A stretch of DNA of 64,000 nucleotides from MFD04716-140 sp963703125 (GCA_963703125.1 OY969790.1:434001-498000), one strand, 5' to 3'; counted from the stretch's first letter, positions 18,640-26,996 are shown. Program-made: numbers and translations. The notes: generated by a model from the letters alone, not told the origin.

Positions 18640-19191
18640 TTATACTTTTTCTACTTGCATATAACTCAGCTCCAATGGTGTTTTTCTTCCGAAAATCTTA
18701 ACCATAACCTCTAGTTTTCGTTTTTCTTCATTGATCTTTTCAACCGTACCGTTGAATCCATTAAAAGGGCCATCAATAACCTTGACCGTCTCACCAAAAA
18801 CGAAAGGTATGGCCACACTATCCGTATTTACGGCCAACTCATCCACTTTGCCCAACATTCTATTTACTTCCGATTTTCTAAGCGGTACGGGATCACCGCC
18901 TTTTGTTTCACCTAGAAAGCCTATCACGTTTGTTATGGAACGAATAATATGTACCATTTCACCACCTAAATTGGCCTTGATCATAATATAGCCAGGAAAA
19001 TAGACCCTTTCCTTATTGATCTTCTTTCCGTTACGGATTTGCACAACTTTTTCAGTAGGCACCAAAACATCTTCCAAATAATCTGAAAAACCATGCCGCT
19101 CAACCTCGCTTTCAATATAGCCTTTGATTTTATTCTCTTGGCCACTGACAGCTCTTACCACATACCATTTCTTATCCAATACTTCTGACAT
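18640..19191 (-). CDS. nusG: Transcription termination/antitermination factor NusG
   Basis: 183 aa. The N-terminal NGN domain (KKWYVVRAVSGQENKIKGYI, VYFPGYIMIKANL) binds the RNA polymerase clamp. A C-terminal KOW domain follows (FVFGETVKVIDGPFNGFNGT, ~125-183). The length is that of a housekeeping NusG rather than a UpxY-type capsule antiterminator. It lies 10 bases after secE, the canonical pair. Confidence 0.98.
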   Translation of the reverse strand: MSEVLDKKWYVVRAVSGQENKIKGYIESEVERHGFSDYLEDVLVPTEKVVQIRNGKKINKERVYFPGYIMIKANLGGEMVHIIRSITNVIGFLGETKGGDPVPLRKSEVNRMLGKVDELAVNTDSVAIPFVFGETVKVIDGPFNGFNGTVEKINEEKRKLEVMVKIFGRKTPLELSYMQVEKV

Positions 19192-19201
19192 AGGTGAAAG
19201 C

Positions 19202-19390
19202 TTAGTTTAAAACATTATTGAAATATAATTGGATCAACTCACTGAAAACAGAATCAACCCCCCATGTTGCCAAAGCAAATAGTATACTAAAGACAGCGAC
19301 CACCACCATAAGGTTTGATGATTCTGCCCTAGATGGAAGAGATACATTGTTTCTCAGTTCGTGAATTGATTCCTTAATATATTTCAACAT
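19202..19390 (-). CDS. secE: Preprotein translocase subunit SecE
   Basis: 62 aa with one transmembrane helix (LMVVVAVFSILFALATWGV) after a short amphipathic segment (MLKYIKESIHELRNNVSLP). That is the minimal one-helix SecE form of Bacteroidota. I chose the ATG at 19390; a longer open frame extends back to 19576, but it would read through tRNA-Trp. SecE stabilises SecY in the translocon. It lies between tRNA-Trp and nusG. Confidence 0.97.
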   Translation of the reverse strand: MLKYIKESIHELRNNVSLPSRAESSNLMVVVAVFSILFALATWGVDSVFSELIQLYFNNVLN

Positions 19391-19451
19391 GGATATTTTT
19401 ATTAAAATTCTGAATAACAAATTAGTGCATAATCCGTCTATTCCTATAATT

Positions 19452-19527
19452 TGGCACGGGAGGAGAGACTCGAACTCCCGACACCTGGTTTTGGAGACCA
19501 GTGCTCTACCAACTGAGCTACACCCGT
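19452..19527 (-). tRNA. tRNA-Trp (CCA anticodon)
   Basis: Cloverleaf on the minus strand with acceptor acgggtg/ctcccgt, D-arm gctcagttggtagagc, anticodon stem ctggt with loop ctCCAaa, T-arm gggagttcgagtctctcc, and an encoded CCA end (complement of 19452-19454). It is located between tuf and secE, where many bacteria also have tRNA-Trp. Confidence 0.98.
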
Positions 19528-19591
19528 ATTTGGATGTTTCCCACAAGTGACATCCATCACCAGAAACAACACCCATTTATATTTGCATCGA

Positions 19592-19622
19592 AAGGTGTTC
19601 CGTCGTATAAACGGAACACCTT
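19592..19622. other. Perfect 12-bp stem-loop between tuf and tRNA-Trp
   Basis: aaggtgttccgt (19592-19603) pairs without mismatch with acggaacacctt (19611-19622) around a 7-base loop, 23 bases after the tuf stop. On the minus strand only three Ts follow, so it is a weak terminator at best. It could equally be an RNA processing site, an mRNA-stabilising 3' end or a partial attenuator before the secE-rpoC genes. Confidence 0.75.
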
Positions 19623-19644
19623 GATTGCAATTTATAATCCAGTA

Positions 19645-20832
19645 TTAATCTAAAATTTTAGTAACCTGTCCTGCACCTACGGTTCTACCACCTTCACGAA
19701 TTGCAAAACGCAAACCTACGCTCAATGCAATTGGAGACAATAAATCAACCGTAATAGTAAGGTTATCACCAGGCATAACCATTTCAACTCCACTTGGAAG
19801 ATTAATAGTACCGGTTACGTCAGTTGTTCTTACATAAAACTGTGGACGATAGTTATTGTGGAAAGGAGTGTGACGGCCACCTTCTTCTTTCTTAAGGATA
19901 TAAACCTCAGCCTCAAATTTAGCATGTGGCTTCACGGAACCTGGCTTACAGATTACCATTCCTCTTTTTATTTGGGATTTTTCAATACCTCTTAAAAGGA
20001 TACCAACGTTATCACCAGCTTCACCTCTGTCCAATATTTTACGGAACATTTCAACACCTGTAATCGTTGAAGTCAATTTTTCTGCTCCCATTCCAATAAT
20101 GTCAACACCGTCACCTGTGTTGGCAACACCTGTTTCTATACGACCAGTAGCGACCGTACCACGTCCTGTAATTGTAAATACGTCCTCGACAGGCATCAGG
20201 AAAGGCTTTTCAACATCCCTTACAGGCAACTCGATCCATGAATCAACAGCATCCATCAAAGACATAACCGTATCAACCCATTTTTGCTCACCATTCAATG
20301 CCCCCAAAGCAGAACCTGCTATAACCGGACCATTGTCACCGTCATATTCATAGAAAGAAAGCAATTCCCTTACTTCCATCTCAACAAGTTCCAAAAGCTC
20401 TTCATCATCAACCATGTCAACTTTGTTCATGAATACAACCATTCTTGGAATACCGACCTGACGGCCCAAAAGAATGTGCTCACGAGTTTGCGGCATTGGC
20501 CCATCAGTAGCTGCTACAACCAAAATTGCACCATCCATCTGAGCAGCACCCGTAACCATGTTCTTCACATAATCCGCGTGACCAGGACAGTCAACGTGTG
20601 CATAATGACGATTAGCAGTGGAATATTCCACATGCGACGTATTGATTGTAATACCCCTCTCTTTTTCTTCGGGAGCATTGTCGATAGAATCGAAACTTCT
20701 CACCTCAGAAAGACCTGCATTCGCCAAAACGGTCGTAATAGCTGCAGTTAATGTGGTTTTACCGTGATCTACGTGTCCAATGGTACCTATGTTCAAGTGA
20801 GGTTTGGAACGATCAAAATTTGCCTTTGCCAT
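19645..20832 (-). CDS. tuf: Elongation factor Tu
   Basis: 395 aa, normal length. All GTPase motifs are intact: GHVDHGKTTL (G1), a switch I region with ERGITINTSHVEY, DCPGHADYVKNM (G3), NKVDMVDDEE (G4) and GSALGAL (G5). Domains II and III follow (TGRGTVATGRIETG, PFHNNYRPQFYVRTTDVTG). Codon use is strongly biased. It lies directly after four tRNA genes, with tRNA-Trp and secE downstream. The tRNA-tuf arrangement delivers tRNAs and their carrier from one transcription unit. Confidence 0.99.
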   Translation of the reverse strand: MAKANFDRSKPHLNIGTIGHVDHGKTTLTAAITTVLANAGLSEVRSFDSIDNAPEEKERGITINTSHVEYSTANRHYAHVDCPGHADYVKNMVTGAAQMDGAILVVAATDGPMPQTREHILLGRQVGIPRMVVFMNKVDMVDDEELLELVEMEVRELLSFYEYDGDNGPVIAGSALGALNGEQKWVDTVMSLMDAVDSWIELPVRDVEKPFLMPVEDVFTITGRGTVATGRIETGVANTGDGVDIIGMGAEKLTSTITGVEMFRKILDRGEAGDNVGILLRGIEKSQIKRGMVICKPGSVKPHAKFEAEVYILKKEEGGRHTPFHNNYRPQFYVRTTDVTGTINLPSGVEMVMPGDNLTITVDLLSPIALSVGLRFAIREGGRTVGAGQVTKILD

Positions 20833-20889
20833 GTTTAATGAATTTTAATCTTATGTTTATATTAGTGTGTACAAATTATTCTATAGTTG

Positions 20890-20961
20890 AGCCAACGATG
20901 AGATTTGAACTCATGACCTCTTCCTTACCAAGGAAACGCTCTACCCCTGAGCTACGTCGGC
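20890..20961 (-). tRNA. tRNA-Thr (GGT anticodon)
   Basis: Minus-strand cloverleaf with acceptor gccgacg/cgttggc (one G-T pair), D-arm gctcaggggtagagc, anticodon stem tcctt around GGT, and T-arm catgagttcaaatctcatc. CCA is not encoded. It is the last tRNA before tuf. Confidence 0.97.
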
Positions 20962-21093
20962 TTTTATAAGGTCCAAGGTCAAAGCTTGGCAGAATTAGGA
21001 AATGGATTATGGTGTATATTGTCCTCAAACACCCTATGACCTAATTCGTTCATTGAAAAGCGATCTTTAAATCGAAATCTCTTCAATCTTTAG

Positions 21094-21166
21094 AGCGGGA
21101 GACCGGGTTCGAACCGGCGACATTCAGCTTGGAAGGCTGACGCTCTACCAACTGAGCTACTCCCGC
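21094..21166 (-). tRNA. tRNA-Gly (TCC anticodon)
   Basis: Minus-strand cloverleaf with acceptor gcgggag/ctcccgc, D-arm gctcagttggtagagc, anticodon stem cagcc/ggctg-type with loop ctTCCaa, and T-arm gccggttcgaacccggt. CCA is not encoded. Confidence 0.97.
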
Positions 21167-21237
21167 AATTTACTTTCAATATTTTGTCTTCAAAACCACT
21201 AAGTCCGAAGACGGAACTTTTCACCGTTAACCTTCTG

Positions 21238-21319
<82 letters not shown>

Positions 21320-21354
21320 TCAAACTAAAATTCCAAGAACTTTCAAAAAATACG

Positions 21355-21428
21355 AGCCGATAGAGGGACTCGAACCCACGACCTGCTGATTACAAATCAG
21401 CTGCTCTAGCCAGCTGAGCTACATCGGC
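21355..21428 (-). tRNA. tRNA-Thr (TGT anticodon)
   Basis: Minus-strand cloverleaf with acceptor gccgatg/tatcggc, D-arm gctcagctggctagagc, anticodon stem ctgat with loop ttTGTaa, and T-arm cgtgggttcgagtccc. It is the first gene of the four-tRNA-tuf unit, just downstream of a strong promoter match. Confidence 0.97.
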
Positions 21429-21449
21429 TTTTAACCCCTTTTTTATACA

Positions 21450-21477
21450 TAAAAAAGTCCGCTATTTCTAACGGACT
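21450..21477 (-). terminator. Intrinsic terminator after hpf
   Basis: On the minus strand agtccg (complement 21472-21477) pairs with cggact (complement 21456-21461) and is followed by tttttt (complement of 21450-21455). It should end the xerC-hpf transcript. The promoter of the tRNA-tuf operon lies directly against its upstream arm. Confidence 0.8.
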
Positions 21478-21478
21478 G

Positions 21479-21507
21479 CAAATGTAGATATTTATTTCTT
21501 TAATCAA
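21479..21507 (-). promoter_or_regulatory. Bacteroidota-type promoter of the tRNA-tuf operon
   Basis: On the minus strand a TTG (complement of caa 21505-21507) is followed after 18 bases by TACATTTG (complement of caaatgta 21479-21486). This matches the phylum's consensus TTG-N17-23-TAnnTTTG. Predicted start of transcription is about 21472-21475, some 45 bases before tRNA-Thr(TGT). Confidence 0.75.
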
Positions 21508-21529
21508 AATAAATTTCAGAAAATTTTAT

Positions 21530-21832
21530 TTAAGCCTGCACCCTCATTCGCTCCTTACATTTTAGTAATTTTCTCTCCAACGAATTGCATGCCGAATCAA
21601 CCGCTTCCTCAAATGATTTACATTGCTTTTTAACAATGAACTTATCCTTGGGCACATTCAATTTAATTTCAACAATTTTATTCTCCTTGGAGCTTGTGTT
21701 TTCAACTTTCAGATATACATCCGAACTTATGACCCGGTCATAAAAGAGATCCAACTTGTCTAACCGCGTTTGTATAAAGTCGATTAGTTTTCCGTCCGCA
21801 TTAAAATTCACTGATTGCGCATGTACTTTCAT
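21530..21832 (-). CDS. hpf: Short-form ribosome hibernation promoting factor (HPF/RaiA family)
   Basis: 100 aa, with only the S30AE N-terminal domain (MKVHAQSVNFNADGKLIDFI, VYLKVENTSSKENKIVEIKL) and no C-terminal dimerisation domain of long HPF. The family binds the 30S decoding channel and shuts down ribosomes in stationary phase. It follows xerC by 45 bases and precedes the tRNA-tuf operon, so it sits inside a translation-related cluster. Confidence 0.93.
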   Translation of the reverse strand: MKVHAQSVNFNADGKLIDFIQTRLDKLDLFYDRVISSDVYLKVENTSSKENKIVEIKLNVPKDKFIVKKQCKSFEEAVDSACNSLERKLLKCKERMRVQA

Positions 21833-21877
21833 AAGCTTGAGCTTTTAGGTATTAAACAATACATTAAAGAAGAACTT

Positions 21878-22768
21878 TTATTCTTTATTTCTTGGATGGG
21901 CCAAGGAATGTACTTTTTTTAATTCTGCAATACTATTGTGGGTATATACTTGGGTCGAAGCCAAGCTAGAATGTCCCAATAATTCTTTTACCGAATTTAA
22001 ATCTGCTCCTTCATTGAGCAAATGTGTCGCAAAGGTATGCCTTAAAATGTGCGGGCTTTTTTTAACCTTGGACGACACCTTACTAAAATACCCATTTATA
22101 ATTCTATAAACAAGTGTTTCATACATTTTATTGCCGCTCTCAGATAAAAAAACATACTCTTTATCAATGATTGAATTCAAGGCACCTCTTTTGACGAAAT
22201 ATAAACCGAACAGTTCTTTAGTTGAAGACATCAAAGGCAAAATGCGTTCCTTATTTCTCTTGCCCAGCACCTTCATTGTTCCATTTTCAAGACTTACATT
22301 GGCGCATTCTAAATTTATAAGTTCAGACCTTCGGATACCCGTGGTATAAAGGAGCTGAATAATTAATTTATCCCTGGCTCCCGTAAAGTCGTCATCAAAA
22401 CCTATTTCATCCAAAACTTTTTGCATTTCAAGTATCGAAAATGGTATTTCAATTTTTTTGGCTGTTTTTAAGGCCTTATGTTTTGCTAAGGGATTAGTTG
22501 AAATTTCACCAATTCTTTGCAAAAACTTATAGTATGCTTTAAGGGATGCAATTTTTCTGTTAATGGAGCGATTTGAAATTTCCGAATTAACCAAAACTAC
22601 AATCCAACTCCTTATCAAATTGTAATCAACATCATCAATATTCGCTACGGAAAACTCTTTTAAGCAAAATGCACAAAACTCAGCAATATCCTTACCATAG
22701 GCAGTGAGTGTATGGGAAGAATAATTCTTCTCGAGCGATAGATATACAATGAATTTTTCCAAGGACAT
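21878..22768 (-). CDS. Tyrosine recombinase XerC/XerD family (chromosome dimer resolution)
   Basis: 296 aa. The N-terminal SAM-like core-binding domain (FIVYLSLEKNYSSHTLTAYG) is followed by a catalytic domain holding the family residues: Arg in TTGIRRSELINL, His/Arg in HILRHTFATHLL, His in LGHSSLAS and the nucleophilic Tyr in TQVYTH. Length and position between rpsU and hpf mark it as the housekeeping Xer protein rather than an integrase, and no att repeats are seen nearby. XerC versus XerD cannot be settled from this window. Confidence 0.92.
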   Translation of the reverse strand: MSLEKFIVYLSLEKNYSSHTLTAYGKDIAEFCAFCLKEFSVANIDDVDYNLIRSWIVVLVNSEISNRSINRKIASLKAYYKFLQRIGEISTNPLAKHKALKTAKKIEIPFSILEMQKVLDEIGFDDDFTGARDKLIIQLLYTTGIRRSELINLECANVSLENGTMKVLGKRNKERILPLMSSTKELFGLYFVKRGALNSIIDKEYVFLSESGNKMYETLVYRIINGYFSKVSSKVKKSPHILRHTFATHLLNEGADLNSVKELLGHSSLASTQVYTHNSIAELKKVHSLAHPRNKE

Positions 22769-22810
22769 AAGCCAAAGTTACTAAAGATGTATTCCAAATG
22801 TCCGCGAAAT

Positions 22811-22842
22811 AAAAAAATCCCATCAAATGAAGGGATTTTTTT
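22811..22842 (-). terminator. Intrinsic terminator after rpsU
   Basis: aaaaaaatccc (22811-22821) and gggattttttt (22832-22842) are complementary around atcaaatgaa. On the minus strand this is an aaatccc stem followed by a T-run. It separates rpsU from xerC; the symmetry means it could also act on the plus strand. Confidence 0.9.
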
Positions 22843-22867
22843 ATAATTGAAAGTTCGGGGATTCAGG

Positions 22868-23062
22868 TCAAATTTCCTCTTTATCCCTTAAACCTTGTAT
22901 GTACTGCGCCTTTTGTACCTGAGCTCTTCGCTCAACAGAAGGTTTCGTGAATTGTTGACGATTTCGCAACTGTCGCATTGTACCTGTCTTATCGAACTTG
23001 CGCTTGAAACGCTTTAAAGCTCTATCTATGTTTTCTCCTTCTTTAATTGGTATTATTAACAT
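22868..23062 (-). CDS. rpsU: 30S ribosomal protein bS21
   Basis: 64 aa, rich in Arg/Lys (MLIIPIKEGENIDRALKRFK, then KFDKTGTMRQLRNRQQFTKP). In Bacteroidota, bS21 with bS6 and bS18 holds the 3' tail of 16S rRNA, so that the anti-Shine-Dalgarno is hidden and most genes are translated without it. This gene is an exception, with a perfect Shine-Dalgarno sequence 8 bases before its ATG. That fits autoregulation: ribosomes lacking bS21 would translate it preferentially. Confidence 0.97.
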   Translation of the reverse strand: MLIIPIKEGENIDRALKRFKRKFDKTGTMRQLRNRQQFTKPSVERRAQVQKAQYIQGLRDKEEI

Positions 23063-23070
23063 GGGCTACA

Positions 23071-23079
23071 ACCTCCTTT
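23071..23079 (-). promoter_or_regulatory. Perfect Shine-Dalgarno sequence of rpsU
   Basis: The minus strand reads AAAGGAGGT (complement of acctccttt), fully complementary to the 16S 3' end, 8 bases before the ATG at 23062. None of the other start sites I checked closely in this window has anything comparable. A candidate -7 box (CAAATATA on plus, 23098-23105) lies just upstream, without a well-placed TTG. Confidence 0.9.
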
Positions 23080-23130
23080 CTTTTGTGGTTAAGGCCGCAA
23101 ATATACAGCGTTATCCAAGATAAACTAAAA

Positions 23131-24294
23131 TTATTTTAAAATATTTTTGGCAATAACCACTTTTTGGATTTCAGTGGTACCTTCACCTATAGTACAAAGT
23201 TTAGAGTCCCGATAGAACTTTTCAACCGGGAAGTCCTTGGTATAACCATATCCGCCATGTATTTGCACGGCTTCGTTGGCAGCCCTGACACACAATTCGG
23301 AAGCATACATTTTGGCCATGGCACTCAATTTTGTAACAGGTCTTCCCTCATTTTTTAAGAAGGCCGCTTTGTGCAATAATAGTTCTGCAGCCTCGATCTC
23401 GGTTGCCATATCTGCCAATTTAAAGGATATTCCCTGAAATTGACTGATCGGTTTCCCGAATTGGACACGTTCTTTTGAATATTTTAATGCCGCATCATAG
23501 GCTCCTTTGGCAATACCCAAAGACAAGGCCCCAATAGAAATTCTTCCACCATCCAGCACTTTCATTGATTGCACAAAACCCTCGCCGACATTTCCCAATC
23601 TATTGCTATCCGGGATCCTACAGTCATCAAAAATCATTTCGGCAGTTTCACTGGCACGCATTCCCAATTTATTCTCCTTCTTTCCACTTGTAAAACCTTT
23701 TGTTCCTTTTTCCACAACAAAAGCCGTCATGCCATGGCTATCCCCTTTCTCACCAGTACGTGCAATTACAACCGCAATATCTCCACTTTTTCCATGGGTA
23801 ATAAAGTTCTTTGCGCCATTCAAAACCCAAAAGTCACCCTCTTTGGTCGCCGTAGTATTCATGCCGCCTGCATCGGAGCCGGTGTTATGTTCTGTCAATC
23901 CCCATGCGCCGATCCATTCAGCGGTCGCCAATTTAGGAATCCACAGCAGTTTTTGTTCCTCATTCCCAAATGTTAGAATATGGTTAGTGCAAAGCGAATT
24001 GTGAGCGGCCACAGAAAGCCCAATCGACGGATCAACTTTCGAAATTTCAACAAGTATGGCAATATACTCGTGATAACCCAAACCTGAGCCTCCCAATTCT
24101 TCCGGGACCAGAACGCCCATAAAACCCATATCGCCTGCTTTTTTGAACAACTCCACAGGAAATGTCTGAGATTCATCCCACTCCATAACATACGGCCTAA
24201 TATTCTGTTCAGAAAATTCTTTGGCTGAATAAGCGACCATATTCTGAGTATCAGAATAATCAAAACCTAAATTTGTAATTGTTTTGGCAATCAT
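23131..24294 (-). CDS. Acyl-CoA dehydrogenase
   Basis: 387 aa FAD enzyme that introduces the alpha,beta double bond of acyl-CoA in beta-oxidation or branched-chain amino acid breakdown. Family signatures are ELGGSGLGYHEYIAILVEIS, GAWGLTEHNTGSDAGG, VQIHGGYGYTKDFPVE and IGEGTTEIQK; the Glu of GEGT is at the catalytic-base position. I prefer the ATG at 24294 (MIAKTITNLGFDY) to an in-frame TTG nine bases earlier. It starts 12 bases after the helix-hairpin-helix gene, probably in one transcript with it and the symporter. The exact chain-length preference cannot be read from sequence. Confidence 0.95.
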   Translation of the reverse strand: MIAKTITNLGFDYSDTQNMVAYSAKEFSEQNIRPYVMEWDESQTFPVELFKKAGDMGFMGVLVPEELGGSGLGYHEYIAILVEISKVDPSIGLSVAAHNSLCTNHILTFGNEEQKLLWIPKLATAEWIGAWGLTEHNTGSDAGGMNTTATKEGDFWVLNGAKNFITHGKSGDIAVVIARTGEKGDSHGMTAFVVEKGTKGFTSGKKENKLGMRASETAEMIFDDCRIPDSNRLGNVGEGFVQSMKVLDGGRISIGALSLGIAKGAYDAALKYSKERVQFGKPISQFQGISFKLADMATEIEAAELLLHKAAFLKNEGRPVTKLSAMAKMYASELCVRAANEAVQIHGGYGYTKDFPVEKFYRDSKLCTIGEGTTEIQKVVIAKNILK

Positions 24295-24306
24295 TAATAG
24301 CAACTT

Positions 24307-25203
24307 TTAAAGGCTCAAATATAGCCTAATTCTATCAATCTTGTCAGCAGGAAAATCTTCAATACTTATTAATTCGTCAAAGGAAACAATAGTCCCGTTG
24401 ACATTCCTATAATTTACAATACCTTCAGCTACATGTTTTTGAATATATACCAATTTCGAAATTTCATTGGCCGAGGCGGTATTGATGTTTATTTTCTTGA
24501 TATTTGGTGTTTTTAGCACCTTGAACTTTTTGAGGGTTTTTTGAACGATCTCCGATTCCAGTCCGTAAACATCACTCAATTGATCATCATTCATAAAACC
24601 GCCCAATCTATCCCTAAATTTTATTATTCTCTCCGATAGCTTTTCGCCAATACCATTTATAGTCCTGAGATCGCTGGCACTAACCTGGTTTAAATCCAAA
24701 ATCACTTCATCACCTTTCGGTGTGGTTAACACCGATCCCTTTTTTTCATTTTCAATAATTTTTGAATCTGATGTAATTTTCTTCTTCTGCGTCCATTCAG
24801 GAAATTCAAAATATGGGGATATCGCATTTAATAAAGAATCGGAAATCCGGGTTACTTTTTGAAAATCGTGTGATGAGTTTACAAATTTATTCCCTTTTCG
24901 AAAACTATGAAGCCTATCGATTTCCTCAACTGACATTCCAAGGGTATATCCTTTAAAATCAGTAATAAAATTGGGATTAAAAGGATAGAGGACAATAGAA
25001 TCTTTCTGTAGGGCATTTGCTTTAAGAACATCTATCTGTTTTTGGGTTTCGATGTCTAATAAAAATGATTCTTGAATGTCATTTGAATGAACGGAATTGA
25101 CAAGAAAATAAATCAATTGAAACAGTACTATTAAAAATAGTAAGAAGAAAATCCCACTTCGCTCCTGTTTATTTAGTTTGAAGTAGGATTTAAAACTTTT
25201 CAT
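24307..25203 (-). CDS. Membrane-anchored helix-hairpin-helix protein (ComEA-like domains)
   Basis: 298 aa. One N-terminal membrane helix (SGIFFLLFLIVLFQLIYFLV, ~17-36) is followed by a linker and at least two helix-hairpin-helix units: LDLNQVSASDLRTINGIGEK at ~170-190 and ININTASANEISKLVYIQKH at ~240-260. The HhH units resemble ComEA, the periplasmic DNA receptor of competence. This protein is longer and widespread in Flavobacteria, so a role in DNA uptake is only a possibility. It starts 6 bases after the symporter stop. Confidence 0.85.
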   Translation of the reverse strand: MKSFKSYFKLNKQERSGIFFLLFLIVLFQLIYFLVNSVHSNDIQESFLLDIETQKQIDVLKANALQKDSIVLYPFNPNFITDFKGYTLGMSVEEIDRLHSFRKGNKFVNSSHDFQKVTRISDSLLNAISPYFEFPEWTQKKKITSDSKIIENEKKGSVLTTPKGDEVILDLNQVSASDLRTINGIGEKLSERIIKFRDRLGGFMNDDQLSDVYGLESEIVQKTLKKFKVLKTPNIKKININTASANEISKLVYIQKHVAEGIVNYRNVNGTIVSFDELISIEDFPADKIDRIRLYLSL

Positions 25204-25209
25204 TTTAAG

Positions 25210-26895
25210 TTATTGATCAGAAATTGCGTCTTTCTTAAGTTTAATCGCATCGAGATAACGGTTCAATTGTTTCTTTACAACTGGGAATAAGAAAAATAGT
25301 CCAATCATATTGGGGAATACCATCGCGAATATCATTGCGTCGGAGAAATCCCAAATTGATTTCATGCTGGCGGCCGCCCCAATGATGATAAAAGTCAAGA
25401 ATAAAAACTTATATATTAAGTCGGCGATATTACCCCTTCCAAAAAGATACTTCCAAGACTGTAAACCGTAATAAGACCATGAAATCATGGTTGATACAGC
25501 AAAAAGAACCACTGCCACTGTCAAGAATATATTTGAATATGGAATAAACTCATGAAAAGCCTTTGAAGTTATCCCAGAGCCTTCAAACGGCATTCCGTCA
25601 ATAAATACAACTCCAGAACCATCCCCTCCGTACTCAAAATATCCGCCAAAATTAAAGATGATAATTACCATTGCGGTCATGGTGCAGATGACAACCGTAT
25701 CAATAAAAGGTTCCAATAAGGCAACCAATCCTTCACTAGCGGAATATTTGGTGCGAACAGCGGAGTGTGCAATTGAGGCGGATCCGGCTCCCGCCTCATT
25801 GGAAAAAGCAGCCCTCCTAAATCCAACCAAAAGAACTCCAATAAAGCTTCCTACGCCCATGGCGGTAGGGTTGAAGGCTTCTTTTAAAATAAGGCTTATT
25901 GCATCATCAAGAAGTGTGAAATTAATCGCCATAATATAAACACAGGCCAATATATACATCAATGCCATAAAGGGCACTACCTTTTCGGTAACAGAAGCAA
26001 TTCGTTTTATACCTCCAATAATAATAACCCCTACCAAAATGGCGAGAACAACGCCAATCCAAAATCCTGCAGCGGTGCTTTCCAAATTGAAAAGTTGTTT
26101 TAAGACCACTGTGGCTTGATTGGATTGGGCGGCATTACCACCCCCAAAAGATCCACCAATGCAGAAAATAGAGAAGACCACCGCTGCGGCCTTACCCAAG
26201 TTTGCAAATCCCTTTTGTTTTAATCCTTTTCTAAGGTAGTACATAGGGCCTCCATATATGGTTCCATCTTCCCCAACATCACGATATTGAACGCCAAGAG
26301 TACATTCAACAAATTTGGTCGACATCCCTAAAAAACCACAAATAATCATCCAAAAAGTAGCCCCGGGGCCGCCCAGCGCAATTGCAAGCGCAACTCCAGC
26401 GATATTACCGTTGCCCACAGTTCCTGAAACGGCAGTTGCCAATGCTTGAAAATGACTTACTTCACCATCAGAACTTTCATCCCTAATGGTATCAATAATG
26501 TCACCATCAATTGCTAAATCACTTGATTCGATCAAATCAATATGCTCTTCAATATTTACCTTGGTTAAATCTTGACCTTGTGCAATTCCCTCTTCACCGT
26601 ACAACTCCTTTGCCCCATGTTTTTCGATATCCTCATACTTACCCCTAACAGTTCTAATTGCACTGGCAAAATATTTGATATTGGGAAAACCAAAATAAAT
26701 AGTAAAAAAGGCGGCACTTGCCACCAAAAGAATAAGTATAAAAGGGGTACCAGCAATTTCGAAGAAAATTAATGCCGAGAAAAAATCTGAGACAGGCTTG
26801 AAAGCTTCGTCGATCTTTTCATCTAAACCCTTTTCTTGAGAAAACGATATTATAGGAATAATTAATGCAAGAAAAGTTGCCAGTCTATATTTCAT
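25210..26895 (-). CDS. Alanine/glycine:cation symporter (AGCS family)
   Basis: 561 aa, longer than the ~450-480 typical of the family. The AGCS core motifs are present (ATAVSGTVGNGNIAGVALAI, GFRRAAFSNEAGAGSASIAH) with many transmembrane helices (e.g. FWIGVVLAILVGVIIIGGI). Two additions are visible: a signal-peptide-like N-terminus (LATFLALIIPIISFSQ) and an acidic soluble insertion at ~85-150 (EEHIDLIESSDLAIDGDIID) before the first conserved motif. It probably imports alanine or glycine with Na+ or H+. It is the first gene of a likely three-gene operon with the HhH protein and acyl-CoA dehydrogenase. Confidence 0.92.
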   Translation of the reverse strand: MKYRLATFLALIIPIISFSQEKGLDEKIDEAFKPVSDFFSALIFFEIAGTPFILILLVASAAFFTIYFGFPNIKYFASAIRTVRGKYEDIEKHGAKELYGEEGIAQGQDLTKVNIEEHIDLIESSDLAIDGDIIDTIRDESSDGEVSHFQALATAVSGTVGNGNIAGVALAIALGGPGATFWMIICGFLGMSTKFVECTLGVQYRDVGEDGTIYGGPMYYLRKGLKQKGFANLGKAAAVVFSIFCIGGSFGGGNAAQSNQATVVLKQLFNLESTAAGFWIGVVLAILVGVIIIGGIKRIASVTEKVVPFMALMYILACVYIMAINFTLLDDAISLILKEAFNPTAMGVGSFIGVLLVGFRRAAFSNEAGAGSASIAHSAVRTKYSASEGLVALLEPFIDTVVICTMTAMVIIIFNFGGYFEYGGDGSGVVFIDGMPFEGSGITSKAFHEFIPYSNIFLTVAVVLFAVSTMISWSYYGLQSWKYLFGRGNIADLIYKFLFLTFIIIGAAASMKSIWDFSDAMIFAMVFPNMIGLFFLFPVVKKQLNRYLDAIKLKKDAISDQ

Positions 26896-26996
26896 AATTG
26901 GTCAGTATTAGTTAAATGTTTTGTTTGTAGCATGACAATATCCAAAAAAAAGGCAACACCATCAAATAATAAGATGCAATTCATCTATTTGGTCTG

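Noticed and set aside
19391..19576. N-terminal extension of the secE frame to 124 aa
   Set aside because: The extension reads through tRNA-Trp, and the family protein begins at the ATG at 19390.
21878..22768. Tyrosine recombinase as part of an integrated element
   Set aside because: Length and motifs fit housekeeping XerC/D. The neighbours are core translation genes, and I saw no direct repeats or cargo genes, even though tRNA genes are close by.
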